Positions 34,180-46,330 are shown, counted from the stretch's first letter. The stretch: 64,000 nt of DNA from Henricia sp. BOLD:AAB3569 (GCA_037783545.1 JBBELK010001245.1:162256-226255); one strand, 5' to 3'. Program-made: numbers and translations. The notes: generated by a model not told the origin, from the letters alone.

Positions 34180-34400
34180 TCGGTTCGAATCCAGGTGGTG
34201 GCAATGTGAGTGTGCCCTTAGGCAAGACACTTTGCTATGGACTATCTGGTTTCACCGGGAGCAAATGGATACCTACATGTACATGTATGAGAGTGAAAGT
34301 GTTCTGTGTTTGATTGTTCGGCTCTCATCATGAGAGCCCAACAGGCAACCAGGGCTGTATGCTCTCCAGTGAGCCCAGTGACCAGGGGTAATCATGTTGG
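34180..34400 (+). mobile_element. SINE-like tRNA-derived segment inside the left arm
   Basis: GTCGGTTCGAATCCAGGTGG (B-box type) is followed by GTGCCCTTAGGCAAGACACT, the usual post-tRNA word of invertebrate SINEs. The A-box part is not evident. Its mirror copy is at about 35,500-35,745 in the right arm. Confidence 0.55.
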
Positions 34401-34514
34401 CACCTTGCTTTTTTAGTAGATTTGTGTGGATACTATAATATGTTATTGGGACACGACAACTGAGTGGTGGGGTGCACTCTGTATGCGGGATGAACTCTGT
34501 ATGCCTTCAAAAGT

Positions 34515-35050
34515 GGGCACGTGCACCCACAATAGACCGTGTAAGTTGACCTCGAGAACGAGTGGGACTCTGTGAGACTCGTTGACTTCCGGAGACCTTA
34601 GATAGAAATTATATCACGCGTGGGGACAGTTTCGTTACCATTTTGACACCGCCTCAAAATTACCGATTCTGGGTCCACTATAAAAATCCTTAAAATCTCA
34701 TTTATCACCTGTACGAAATGTTGATTGAGCAAAAAGTTAATAAAATTTTAAATATTTCTGTGTCTGACAAACTGGTAACCCTACACGTAATGGAAAAACC
34801 ATACCGCCATGACACCGCGTCGCTGGTAGTCTGCAACTGGTGCAAAAATTTTGCCGCAGTGTAGTTGCCGCGAATTCAGTGCATTATGGCCGTTTCCAAA
34901 AGTACTCGATTCGGATTTATACGGTCTTTGCGATTTCCGGTGAAAAATCAAAGGAGATGAAAAATCACAGGATATCGTCACAAAGTTAAAACCCCATAAT
35001 GCCATTCCCGACAGGTCTCCGGAAGTATGACCTGAAACGAGACTAACAGT
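34515..35050. repeat. Nested weak inverted repeat in the transposon spacer
   Basis: GACTCGTTGACTTCCGGAGACC near 34,576 has an inverted partner GGTCTCCGGAAG...GAAACGAGAC near 35,014-35,043. This could be the remnant of another element inserted between the arms. Confidence 0.4.
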
Positions 35051-36563
35051 CTATAGGGGGTGGGGATATTTTATGTGTCGGCACCAGAGGGCCTTATCTT
35101 TGGTCGTCTTTTAAAAAAAATTGTCTTTGTGTTTTTTTGTTAGAATGCACATGGCATACAGAGAGACCACCCTCCCCCCTGTGACCAGTCTGATGAACAA
35201 TATGCACACAAAGCTCATGACATAATCAAAGCATAATCAAAAACTCTCTCCTAGGATCTTGATGATCCTTATGAAAAATGCATCTTTCCAAGGTAAAACT
35301 TAAGGTAATGAAACATCACTTTTTACTACATGTACCCTTCCAGGTACATGTACCACTGAGACCGGGATTCTAGCCACCAACCTGTGGATTTCACCAAAAT
35401 CTTGGATTCATCAGTCTGTTACAGTACACCACTCAGTTGTCGTGCCCCAATAACATATTATAGTTCGCACACAAATCTACTACATGTATAAGCAAGGTGC
35501 CCACATGATTACCCCTGGTCACTGGGCTCACTGGAGAGCATACATGTATAGCACTGGTTGCCTGTTAGACTCTCATGATGAGAGCCCAACAATTAAACAC
35601 AGAACACTTTCACTCTCATACATGTACATGTAGGTACATGTATCCATTTGCTCCCGGTGAAGCCAGGTAGTCCACAGCAAAGCATCTTGCCCAAGGGCAC
35701 ACTCACATTGCCATCACCTGGATTTGAACTGACAACCTGTAGAATTGAACAGGTATTAAATATGACATATTAGACTGCTCTCATAGTAACATGTTGAACA
35801 CTGTATACATGTATAATGCAATTAAAACTAGCGTTTTTGAGCAATATATTGACCTTTTACAAATATTCAAAAAACCATGAAGGAAAAAGATACCAAACCA
35901 AATTTTATACCAAAGGTAGATTGGATACAGTATTTTAAGATATGTAAGTTTCAATCGCTTGGGTAGTGACCTATCGGGGGAACCACCCCTCAGAAGAAGA
36001 GGCTCATTTTGCCATTTTTCTTTGCGGACCCACTTTTAAACCTTGACCACACCCCCAAAAAGGGTGGAATTGCTTTGTCCTTGATGCGAAGCAAACCCAT
36101 GTGCCTAATGTGTGTGCATATAAAATATGAAGTCAATCCGACCATCCATGTGGGCACCATGGGGAGCCAAAAATGAAATAAAGTTACCACGATAATCAAA
36201 AATTTGAGTTTTCGGGGAGCGACATTTCTAAAAGGAAACGTGGTACCGTACTTTTGATAACAGAATCATGCGGATTGGATGCCAATCTATGTGTATATCA
36301 ATTTTCAGGTAAAAATTCCCAAGCATTTTTGAGCTACAGGCCTCCAAAAATGTAAAAAACTTCAATGGCATGGCTACGATTGGGAAAAAGTGGGTAGGGT
36401 AGGCATTTTCTGGAGGTCATATCTCAGTAATGAGTTGGAGTTGGCCCCTAACATTTTGTACATGTTCATGACATAGGTTGAGGTATTTTTAGAAAAAGTT
36501 TTGTCCAAATCCGAGTCGGACCCCTGACAACCTCTAGGTGATTTCACACGGAATGACCCTGGT

Positions 36564-37940
36564 TTCAGTTAACAACAGAGGAGTATTTTAATAGTGAAGG
36601 GGGATTTTGACAACACAGACCATTTTTGTAGGAAATATCCTTGTCCGGTTTCTAAATGAAATAAATAAGTTTTTGTTAAGCTAAAAAGATTGAAAAAAAT
36701 AGTTGAAAACCCTATGTACAAATGTACAGTATACACTTGTAACTGGGATGGACATTCGTGTTACATTTTAGGCTGTCCTGTTATGAATGTACATATTGGA
36801 AATTTGTACACAGGGTTCTGAGAAAGGCATGTTGTCACACTATTTGTAACTGTTTTGGGATCAATATATCTCTTCAGAATAACTAAAACGTTTTGTTATA
36901 TTTTGATATTAGGCAAAGGTATTTTGTCGGACATATGGTCTGTGTTCCCAAAATGCCACCTTTACTGCATTGTTTTAAAACAGTGTCCCTTTAATGCGTT
37001 CTCCAACTCGTGTGTACCAAGGCCCTGTTAAAACCGGTCCCATTTTACTGTGGAAAAAGCGACAGAAATCTTGTTGCCTCGTCTTTGCAGGCATTCCAAT
37101 GTAATGTGCACACATTGCGAACACCATACATGTATATACAGTGTGATACATAAGTTTGGTAATGCTGACCGTGTCCGCGTTGGCGTTTGGCTCTTATTAA
37201 AAGCATACAGGGGAATCTGCTCAATTCATGTTTGTCAGCATGCATCCCTGTTATTATTTTGTAAAACTGTGGAGTAAATAAGATCGTTGGTGGGAAATTT
37301 AGTAGGAATGGGACAGTCACAATGAACAGAATCCAATACAATTTTGGGAAAGTATAGAAATTAATTTGTTTTGCATAACATGACCAAATTAATTAAATAG
37401 CATCAAAATGATGTTGGTGTTTGTTTGCTAGGCGGAATGGTTGCGTCACTTTGGAGATTTGCGTGGATTTCCTCAGGGAATTGTAACTTTGCTTGGCAGA
37501 GTGGAAAATCCGTGGGATTGTATACTGTGTTTCTTCGTTGAATGCTTCAATCATGAGGTCTTCAGTTTTTTCAGTAGTCTTTGTGAAAGACGGTCTAACG
37601 TTGCTTGGTTCGTGTGGACAGGGAACTAATTTATGCGCCGTACGTGCGGTCGATATTGCACTGTGTGGACAGGGAACTAGTTTATGGGTAGTGTTTGTAA
37701 GACCGTCTTTGGAATCGTTTCACGTGTCACGTGGTTTGCTCGCGAAATGGCGAGCACATTCCTACGTGACGTAATGATTAGCATAACCTGTTTCCGAATG
37801 TACGGCGTGTGAAGGTCGTGTACCTGTACCTCGAAGTAGTTGTACCATGGAGCTTTGTACTATATGCAAGACTTTCCACACGACGTAACGATAAACAAAA
37901 ATGTGCGTGGTGATTTTGAGGATTTTTGATGGCGGATTGT
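36564..37940. other. No supported gene
   Basis: Unique-looking AT-rich sequence. A GTGTGGACAGGGAACTA word is repeated at about 37,611 and 37,660. AAGACGGTCT and AGACCGTCTT at about 37,588 and 37,701 form a small inverted pair. Confidence 0.35.
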
Positions 37941-37947
37941 CACCGTG

Positions 37948-37957
37948 TTATAAAAGC
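37948..37957 (+). promoter_or_regulatory. Possible TATA box
   Basis: GTTATAAAAGCG is followed about 30-40 bp later by a possible short first exon that starts ATGCAGGTACTTCTC at 37,997 and ends at GAAAG|GTAGG near 38,039. It is a sequence match only; no conserved promoter context was seen. Confidence 0.25.
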
Positions 37958-38299
37958 GACGAGGATTATATCAAAAGACAGACAGTTTAGCAAAGGATGC
38001 AGGTACTTCTCAGCGGCGTAGGTGCAAGATTTGAAGAAAGGTAGGAATGCTGTAAAATGATGGTGTTTACAAAATATCCGCATATGCTGAAAGAGAATTG
38101 TAACGAACGACATGCATGACATGTTTGCATAGGCCTACACACATGACACACTACACATGCTACATGATGCAGATTCACTCGCATCGTGGTAACATTTTAC
38201 TGAAATGCCTGCACTACATTTGTCTTAAGTTATTACGGCATAATATCACCAAAACGTGAAATTCCGTTAAGAAAGCGTAATTTTATTGTGGAAATGTTA

Positions 38300-38500
38300 A
38301 TGATTTCGGAAAGAATCGGGAAGTTGATCACAGATTCAGACCTTGCGTGCATACTGCTTGAAAAACATATGAGACAGGTTTGTAAATTTCTAAGTGATTC
38401 CTCGCAAAATCTTAAACTTTGCCACTTGTTAATTTCCCATTAAATATGCACATTCCAATGCTAGATGATTCATTTTAAAGAAAACAATTATGATCAACTT
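38300..38500 (+). repeat. Repeated module M, copy 1
   Basis: Contains GATTCAGACCTTGCGTGCAT, ATGAGACAGG, CAAAATCTTAAACTTTGCCACTT, ATGCACATTCCAATGCTAG and AACAATTATGATCAACTTC. The same landmarks, in the same order, occur at 40,860-41,205 (interrupted by a MITE), partly at 40,683-40,770, and weakly at 46,850-47,040. A frame through the first part is open (ISERIGKLITDSDLAC), but it is not conserved as a frame between copies. Confidence 0.65.
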
Positions 38501-38538
38501 CCCAAATATAATCTTGTCACGGTGACGACCCTCCTGAG

Positions 38539-38700
38539 TTTGTCCTCCACTGGATGGGGGCTGGGTGAGGGGGCGGGGTGGGGGGACAAGGTGGGGGCGG
38601 GGGGACAATATAGCCATGTGGGGAAACGCATATAGCTGCTAGCAGGAAAGCATCATAGCATGGGCTCTATTTGTTCACACTTCCAATCTGGAGGACAAAC
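38539..38700. repeat. Inverted pair GTTTGTCCTCCA / TGGAGGACAAAC
   Basis: The 12-bp ends enclose a G-rich stretch (GGGGGCTGGGTGAGGGGGCGGGG). The same pair lies inside the MITE at 11,778-11,935, so this may be a related element without its outer ends. Confidence 0.4.
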
Positions 38701-38838
38701 CGGGTAAATTTGGTCTGCAGGAAACACGTTTTAGCAATGAAAACATTTCAAGTGTTTGCTTGAAAACACTTTAATTATGTCATGCTCCATTGCATTCTAA
38801 CCATTTCTTTCACTTTCGTTTCTCTTTTTTCTCCTCAG

Positions 38839-38913
38839 ACCCACAAATTAGCAGAGTTTCAATAAAGTACGGTACATACGATGGAATCTCTGTCGGCAAA
38901 GTATTTCTGCGAG
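38839..38913 (+). CDS. Candidate internal exon, unrecognised
   Basis: Very strong acceptor (TTTCTCTTTTTTCTCCTCAG) and donor GCGAG|GTAAAA. One of the three frames is open for 24 codons, reading PQISRVSIKYGTYDG then ISVGKVFLR, with two bases before and one base after. The partner exon at 39,391 accepts that phase and gives E-N-E-E-stop. Protein not recognised; no confident upstream exon with the right phase was found, so it could be a chance splice-like structure. Confidence 0.3.
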
Positions 38914-39390
38914 GTAAAATTTGTTGTAATTTATAATCTTTTCTTTAACAAAAATTCCAATGCCACAAGATAGCAGTCAATCCACCCATGATGGCACACA
39001 CAAACCCCGGGCACAAACCCATGTTGAGCATTTACTGGTATTTCCTTTTGCAGTCTCTGTACAGGGGAACAGTGACAATAATCACATAATTATTAATACA
39101 AGATCCACCTTATAACAAGCTTTTCATGCTGATATTACAAAAATCATGTTAAAACAGGGCACTTTTGCCTACAAGTGTTCAGTTCAGCTTTATGCATGAA
39201 CAACTCGTACCTGCTTGAAACAGTGTAGTAGAGACCAGACCTGTGGAAAATGCTGTGTCCTTGATGTGCATTTGGATGAGCCACGGGGGAAAATGAAATT
39301 AGTAATTACAATTAAACGCTGTTTTAGACAGATTCTTACCAAATTCTCACGATTTACTATCGTATGCGATTCTTTTGCTTTTTTCTTCAG

Positions 39391-39404
39391 AAAATGAGGA
39401 ATAA
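39391..39404 (+). CDS. Candidate terminal coding fragment
   Basis: The acceptor TTTTGCTTTTTTCTTCAG is among the best in the window. In the phase set by the 38,839-38,913 exon it reads Glu-Asn-Glu-Glu-stop (TAA at 39,402-39,404). Such a short coding end is plausible only if the upstream exon is real. Confidence 0.25.
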
Positions 39405-40050
39405 GATTGACCTCCATCTACACGGGATTCTCATCAGTCCGTATACTTCCTGACTACTTGTGGCTTCTCCCAACAGAAGAGTGTGCAATCCTTTGTCTCC
39501 ACGCTTTGGACTTCTTTTAATGTAAAATGTCCTGTTGCTGCTTCGTGTCTGGGGTTTTCATATTTGATGAATGATGGAAAATTAAAACTACACAAGACTT
39601 TTTATTTCAAATGTCCTGCAGCTAGCTGCACGACTTTGTGACTTATGTCAATTGCAACGGACAGCCACACACAAAACAGTAGTCTTTAATCAAAATGAAT
39701 TATACTGTATTGAAGCCTTGCTTGACAAATTCTTGTTTGAGCATGTAATCAGCTACATGTAAGTACATGTACACTCCATGGTGTATTCACATAACATGGA
39801 GGCCTAATTGAAAGGTACAACTTCCATGCAGATGTACGTGTAACTAGGACAGTTCTTTAATAATCATGAATGAACCTACATGTTGAAATTTTGAGCAAAC
39901 TGTCCAAGGAGGGAATTTCGTGGTGATGCTTGGCTTACTGATGTCAGGAGATTAGCTAGTGGATTTTGAAAGTTCATTTTTCTGAGCTATAAAGGTACAT
40001 GTACATGTATATTCCTGCTTAAACTTAAAGAGCAGAATGAATTTGGGCCA

Positions 40051-40137
40051 TGACGTGTCACAAGTATACCAAATCCATCACATATCGCAACGGGTTCAGC
40101 GAGTTCCGATGGATTTGGCTACTTTTGCGACACGTCA
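40051..40137. repeat. Small foldback, arms about 28 bp
   Basis: TGACGTGTCACAAGTATACC...CCAAATCCATC is mirrored by GATGGATTTGG...GCGACACGTCA, with a few mismatches and a loop of about 30 bp. Confidence 0.7.
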
Positions 40138-40682
40138 CAATTCTTTGTGATATCAACCCCTGCTCCTGTATAGAAAAGCGTACATGTGAACAAAATTTGA
40201 CAGTTTGAGTCCACTGGGAAGCATGCCTCCAACTACAGGAAATAAATGCTACATAACAATTGAACTCTGACCTCCAAGTTTTTGTTTATTCTTTACATGT
40301 ACATGTATAGTCATCAGTGCTTGGGACAATTATTTTTTTGGAAAGACAAGTAAATTCATAAACGTGCCTGCGTTGATATAGCAACACAGCAAGCTGTATT
40401 AATAACGTCACTTCAGATTTGTACCAATTATTAGTACTATAGTAAAACAATCTGCTTATCACAAGAAAATGTTTATGCCCTATCTTTCAATCATTGCTTT
40501 CATTCCTTGGGTTTAAATACATGATTGGTAAACTTTCAAAAATGGTACCAAACGCATTACAGAACTAAAGTATGCCTTTTAAAATTTCACTCGGCCATAA
40601 TTCAAAACCCTTTCATTAAATACATGCATGGTTTTTGTGTTGAATAAATGGTAAATAATTCATTTGCAAATTGTCAACAAAA

Positions 40683-41215
40683 CAAAAAACTATCTGGCAA
40701 TTTCTCGCACGAAGGTACCGGATCATAGCTTCAGACGTTGTGTGCAAAACATGCGAGACAGGCTGAACAAATGCATGGTTTTTGTGTTGAATAAATGGTA
40801 AATGATTTATTTGCAAATTGTCAACAACAAAATAGTTGGCAATTTCTCATAATAAGGGACCAGTACCCGAAAGAATTGAGAAGGTGATCATGGCTTCAGA
40901 CCTTGTGTGCAAAACATATGAGACAGGCTGAACAAATGTGTTTTTTCCCAAAATCTTAAATTTTTGCCACTTGATATAGACCCCTTGCAAGGCGGCCATG
41001 ACAGAGGGCAGGTTTTTATATTTAAATGTGTGACAATAGATCCATCAAGTGCATACTACTCGTGCATGATGCAATGTGACCAGGTGACTGCCTTCTGTCA
41101 TGGCCGCTGTGCAAGGGGTCTATTTTTTTCCCATCAAATCTGCACATTACAATGCTAGCCGAGTCATTTTGTTTTTAAAGAAACAATTATGATCAACTTC
41201 TCAACCCTTTACCAA
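40683..41215 (+). repeat. Repeated module M, copies 2 and 3 in tandem
   Basis: GGCAATTTCTC...GGCTTCAGAC(C/G)TTGTGTGC...AAACAT..GAGACAGGCTGAACAAATG occurs at about 40,693 and 40,835. Copy 3 also has the downstream half found in copy 1 (CAAAATCTTAAATTTTTGCC and, after the MITE, CCCATCAAATCTGCACATTA). A short repeat, TGGTTTTTGTGTTGAATAAATGG, also occurs at 40,628 and 40,777, indicating a local tandem duplication of about 149 bp. Confidence 0.7.
40976..41123. mobile_element. MITE, 148 bp, TIR ATAGACCCCTTGC, inserted in module M copy 3
   Basis: The ends ATAGACCCCTTGCA and its complement, followed inward by CGGCCATGACAGA.GGCAG and CTGCC.TCTGTCATGGCCG, give 36-bp arms. Module M copy 1 at 38.4 kb reads straight through this site, so it provides the empty site. 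A TA or TAT-type duplication is possible but the edge is ambiguous. Confidence 0.8.
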
Positions 41216-41914
41216 TGGTATTATTTTATATGAAAAAGGAAAGAATTTACAAGTCAACTTCATCTATACTAAGTTTTGTCCAAATTAAAATTTAATCGTC
41301 ATTTCTTCCTGCCAAATTTGTTTTTTTCTATCAGATCTGCACCTAATGACGGCTAACATTGGTTATTCAGTCATTTTGTCAAGGAATAGTGATCGATGTC
41401 TGACTTGTAAATTCTTACTCGTTAAATCATGGAGCTATCAACAGAGGAAGGAAAACATTTATCGTTGCTGCATGGCCCAGTTTCCGGACACGGATCTACA
41501 TTTTGGTTACCCAAGTCCTCAATCTCGTGTGCACAGAGTTATGGCAAATGCAGCACGAGTGCTGCAAAAACACCATAAACATTATTTGTATAAATGGAAT
41601 GTTTTAAGACTATCCTAACCTACTTTTATTCCCTTCATTAATGTATTTTTGTGTAAACAGGAAAATCCCACCAAAATTAGCTTGTCGTTTTGCTATGTTA
41701 TGCATTTACTGCATTATAGATGGGTGTCGAGATATTTTTGTTCGATCGGCCGGGTGCGTTACGCGTATTGCAGGCATGTTGTACGTGCATGCAAACGACT
41801 GGATACTGAAGTGTACATTTTGCTTTCGAGCATGCAGTTTCTGTGGGGTTGTGCGTGTTTCAATGTGCGCTGACAAGGTCGCGTATGCTGACACATGGTA
41901 CGGCCACGCGACTG
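41216..41914. other. No supported gene
   Basis: Open frames at 41,346-41,618 and 41,641-41,943 show no domain, no splice consensus and no poly(A) signal. Confidence 0.3.
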
Positions 41915-41917
41915 TAT

Positions 41918-44900
41918 TAGTCCGGGAGCCCACTGGGATTTGATGTGACTTTTGCGCCCAAAAGGTTTGACTGCTAAAATGAGTTGTATGGACCGTGGTA
42001 ACTGTGGAAAGGCAATTCTTGCAAAACGGGGGTGGTGCGTTTGGGGAGGGGGACGCTGACAAAACCCCCAAAAATCGGTTTTAATTAGACTTTCGCGCCC
42101 AAGCATAACTCCGGTACCAAATGATAGCCAACAATGTGCCAATCACGAAATTACAACGTAAGAACGGAAAATATGGTGCGTAATTAATTTAAGAACGGTC
42201 TTAATTAGTCAAAAAATCCGTTTTAATTAGACTTCCGCGCCCAACCACAATTCTGGCACCATATGATAGCCAACAGCGTGCTGGTCACAAAAATATAACG
42301 TAAGAACGGAAAATATGGTGCAAATTTGGTTTAAGAACGGTCTTAATTAGTGCTAATTTAGCGTGCGCTGTTAGTGACACTCGAGAAAAGACTAACATGC
42401 AGCGAACCACGTGCTCACACACACACATTCGTATGTGGCGCTGGCGCGCGCTAGTCTTCTCGCAGGGCATGTGTAGGTGTATGTGTATGCTGTACAATAC
42501 AATGTACACATAAAAGCCGTTCGTAAAGCGCGTAGCAAGTATTATGCGACTTCGATATTATAAAGTATGACTTAGATATTAAAAAGCCGTTGTACATAGC
42601 TTATTTTCCATGAGAGAAATGATTCTGTGGCATAGGATTATACGGTTAGATAACATTACGGTGTTTATATACCTCCGTTATATAAATCATAAAGCGTGAT
42701 TCCCATAAATGCGTGTTTGGGGAGCGATGTTCGGTGGGCAGTTGCTTGGTCAGGGATGTGAGCAGTAAACAATACGAGGGAGGCAAATGGGAATCCAGTC
42801 ACATTAAAGAGAACTTAACGTGGAAACGTTCTATACTTTTGAATACGAAAACAATGAAAAAAGGCCTGGGCAAATTTAAGAGCCAAAAGAGAAGTTAAAA
42901 AGATTAAGTTAAAAAGAGTTTCACACATACCTGTTGTCCACAGTTTGCATGCCTGCAGACGTTTTATTGCGGAAGAACCATGGAATGAAATTCAAGTAAC
43001 GTTACTAAATAATTGTATAGTGTTTGAATGAAACAACACCTGCTAAAATACAGAAATACAAACTTAAGGAATACGCCGGGTTTTCCATTGTCCTGTAAGC
43101 CCAATACAACATTTTTTGCAGTTACCTAAACTTCACGAGTTGACAAGAACAATCCGACTCCATTCCAGATTCTGGGCGATATTCTTTCGCTTTTCTAGTG
43201 TTGACAGCAATGGTAACAAACATGGTAACAAACACAACATGATATTCCCAGTGTGAAATGGTACCCTTTTGGAAGAAATTGCCAACTGAAGGTGCTTTTT
43301 TAACCATTCATTCAGCATTAATTTATGCACACACAAAAAATATTATGTAACACTGTTATATTTGTTTTTAAAAGTTTTCCAATCGTTATATCTAGATGAG
43401 CCTGGATCCGCCACTGGTGAACGGAAACTGAGGCCCTTCCGGGAAATAAGGGATAATTAAAAAAAAAAAGGTGGTCCGTGAAATTATTCTTAATCGATAT
43501 TCGACTGGAATAAAAATCATGCACCAGTTTACCACATCTTCAAATTTGGAGTGTTAGATTATAAAAATAAATGGGCATGTTGGGCATGTGCACACGTCCA
43601 AAGCAGTCCGTGACGTAGGGCTATATGCCCCGGAGAAACTCACTTTAGGCATGTTTACACGGAGGTTGTTCCCCGGAGGGAACAAATCAAATGCATTTGT
43701 TGATACGAACGTGCCTGAAAACTTTTTGGGGGCGTACTATCGGGTTGGCGTAGTGATTAACCAGCACGATATATATGACAAAGGGACTCCTAACGCCCCT
43801 CTCTTCCCACTCTCAACCCAGGTACTCTTCCCTTCAACGCACCCGCCCCACAACAAAAATAAAAGGAATTCCTTTGGAATCCCTTGGATGTTTGATACAC
43901 AATGGGGGAACAATGAAAGGGGCATACCCTCTGCCACATATCGTGCTGCATAATGTGAATAAAATCGGTACACGACCTATTTAGTTCCAAAACCCAGGCT
44001 ACAGCGGGACGTGTTGAAATATTTCAAATATTTAACAAAATGGACATCTTTCCTGCCTTTATTTTGCAACATTATTATTAAATTATGATGGGGAAATTAC
44101 GATGGCAACAAATCCCTGCAATGAAACGTCTTCAAACATGCAATCTGCATGTGAAACTCAACTTTTCAGTTGATTTCCTCATTGCTCTTGAAATTTCTCC
44201 CCACCCCCACTTTTTTCTCTTTATGTGTCTCAATTCCCATTTGCCTTCTCGTATTTGTTTACAGCTCACATCTGTAAAGAAGAAGAAAGAAAGAAGCGGC
44301 CTATACCGAACACGGCCCCAAAACATACATATAGGCTTATATATAGGGAATCACGCTTACGGAGGTACACTGTAATGTTATCGTATGACTGTATAATCCC
44401 ATGCCGAAGTCATTTCTCTGGAAAAGAAGCAAAAAATAAGCTATAAAACAACGGCTTTTTAATATCGAAGTCCTGGTCAGTACTTGCTATACGCGCTTTG
44501 AACGCAACGGCCTGTACAACAATACAGTACAGTATAGCCTACAATACATTGTATTGTACAGCGCACACTAGCTACACATGCCCTGTAAAAAGGCTAGCGC
44601 GCGCCAGCGCCACTTACGAATCTGTGTGTACTGTGTGTGTGTAAGCGCGTGGTTCGCCGCATGTTAGTCTTTTCTCGAGTGTTACTAACGGCGCGCGCTA
44701 AATTAGCACTAATTAAGACCGTTCTTAAACCAAATTTGCACCATATTTTGCGTTCTTACGTTATATTTGTGTAATCAGCACGCTGTTGGCCGTCATATGG
44801 TGCCAGAATTATGCTTGGGCGCGGAAGTCTAATTAAAACGTATTTTTTGACCAATTAAGACCGTTCTTAAATTAATTACGCACCATATTTTCCGTTCTTA

Positions 44901-45141
44901 CGTTGTAATTTCGTGATTGGCACATTGTTGGCTATCATTTGGTGCCGGAATTATGCTTGGGCGCGAAAGTCTAATTAAAACCGATTTTTGGGGGTTTTGT
45001 CAGCGTCCCCCTCCCCAAACGCACCACCCCCGTTTTGCAAGAATTGCCTTTCCACAGTTACCACGGTCCATACAACTCATTTTAGCAGTCAAACCTTTTG
45101 GGCGCAAAAGTCACATCAAATCCCAGTGGGCTCCCGGACTA
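41918..45141. mobile_element. Second long-TIR DNA transposon, 3.2 kb, arms about 0.9 kb
   Basis: The ends TAGTCCGGGAGCCCACTGGG and its complement are flanked by TAT at 41,915-41,917 and 45,142-45,144. A TA duplication with ends starting GTCC is equally compatible. The arms, about 41,918-42,800 and 44,230-45,141, are inverted and diverge inward. Each arm contains two tandem subunits of about 142 bp (TTTTAATTAGACTT.CGCGCC at 42,079 and 42,221). The spacer 42,900-44,160 holds a MITE and no recognisable transposase. Confidence 0.85.
43763..43947. mobile_element. MITE with TIR AGCACGATAT, copy 2
   Basis: Left AGCACGATATATATGACAAAG and right GCCACATATCGTGCT are inverted. The body matches 28,951-29,121 (AATCCCTTGGATGTTTGA, CACAATGGGGGAACAATG). 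It is nested in the spacer of the 41.9-45.1 kb transposon. Confidence 0.75.
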
Positions 45142-45144
45142 TAT

Positions 45145-45496
45145 GTACTTCACACGCGGCTTACATGTGTTTCATGTTGCTTGGCAATTTATAAATGGGT
45201 GGAGCTTACTGGATCGGTCTATTTTATTGATTTAAACTGGGTATCTTGTGTTTGAAGGAATAAGTTGAGATGACAAAATAATGGGAAATGAGAAAGGAGA
45301 TGTCTGGTTATAAAACACCAATATTTTTGAATATTATAAACACAAAAGCTGCAAAACACGAATCGTGACTGAACAACTGAAATGGAATTGTTTTATTTGG
45401 GAGTAGTTTGCATCTGATTTTTTTGCTTTTTTTGCACATCAATCGCGTACGTCACTCACCACTGTGTATTTATGGCTGTTAATATGTACGCACTAT
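45145..45496. other. No supported gene
   Basis: Short AT-rich unique sequence, with nothing recognised. Confidence 0.35.
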
Positions 45497-45517
45497 ATTA
45501 TTATTATTATTATTATT
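45497..45517 (+). repeat. (ATT)n microsatellite, tail of the minus-strand SINE S1
   Basis: About seven ATT units abut the 3' end of the minus-strand SINE, mirroring the (AAT)n after copy 1. Confidence 0.9.
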
Positions 45518-45856
45518 TATTTCTGGTATTCATACCAAGGATTCCTCAATAGTGCTCATTGCACTGTCACTCGCAAGCGTGAGGAAACCGATGAAGAATT
45601 AGAATTAGAAATGGCCAGAGACACCGGGGATGATCCCCCTTGCTCTTCACGAAAGAATGCTCTTGAATCTTTAGAGTGCGTTTCCATTACCTAACACACT
45701 GGACCAACGGCTTTACATCCCTTCCGAAGGATGGAGCAAGTGTGGTTGAGTGCCTTGCCCAAGGGCACAGGTACCGTGGGGAGGTTCGAACCTGCAACCC
45801 CAAGTTTTCACCTATGATTGCGAGTCAATGACCTAAACCGCTCGGCCACGGTACCC
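45518..45856 (-). mobile_element. SINE S1, copy 2
   Basis: Full-length reverse-strand relative of 7,813-8,146. The tRNA-like head ends at GGTACC near 45,855; the B-box word GGTTCGAACCT lies near 45,790 (minus orientation AGGTTCGAACC). The acceptor pair is slightly mutated. Divergence from copy 1 looks moderate, with scattered substitutions. Confidence 0.9.
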
Positions 45857-46330
45857 CACAAACGGGGCACTCAATGCAGTGTGTCGCTATTCGGACGACT
45901 TTCACCGGTTTAAAGACGATTGTATGAGCAGTGTTCATGTCACATTTCCTCCATGATGTCACTATCAATTTCCATTTTTTGTTGAAAAAAAAGCAAAATG
46001 TCTTACCCCCACCCCTAGTCACTTCATTAAAACTTTGCGAAAACAAGTTTGAATGACACATGCAGTGTTTGAATTTGTAAAAACACAAATTAGGCTAAAA
46101 ATTAGTCTTCCAAAATGATGCGTTTTTGTTTTATTATTATTTTTTCTTTGGTAAGGGGATTCCAAGCAATAAAGTCAAGTTGACATGAAGCCAACAGGCA
46201 TGTTTATAATCGAAACACTCAACAACAACAAACCTTTGACGCAGAGGGTTGAAAGTGATGCGTGCGTCCACGATAGTTTTTTGTTTGTGTTTTTGACTTA
46301 CATGTGTAACGTGATATCAATTTTCACCAG
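45857..46330. other. No supported gene
   Basis: AT-rich sequence with T-runs near 46,130-46,150; only short frames are present. Confidence 0.35.

Larger units (their letters stand above)
33343..36559. mobile_element. DNA transposon with 1.13-kb terminal inverted repeats and TGGT target duplication
   Basis: The ends GGGTCATTCCGTGTGAAATC and its complement are immediately flanked by TGGT at 33,339-33,342 and 36,560-36,563. Left arm 33,343-34,469 and right arm 35,427-36,559 are inverted copies; the spacer is 957 bp. Each arm contains a SINE-like stretch with a B-box word GGTTCGAATCC (decayed to GGATTTGAA-type in the right arm), so that SINE was present before the arms were copied. No transposase is encoded. 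Four-bp duplications are known in Sola-type elements among others, but the superfamily is not established here. Confidence 0.85.

Noticed and set aside
37948-38040. First exon of a gene starting at the ATG at 37,997
   Set aside because: The donor is acceptable, but no acceptor of matching strength joins it to the 38,839 exon in phase. It is kept only as a weak TATA-box note.
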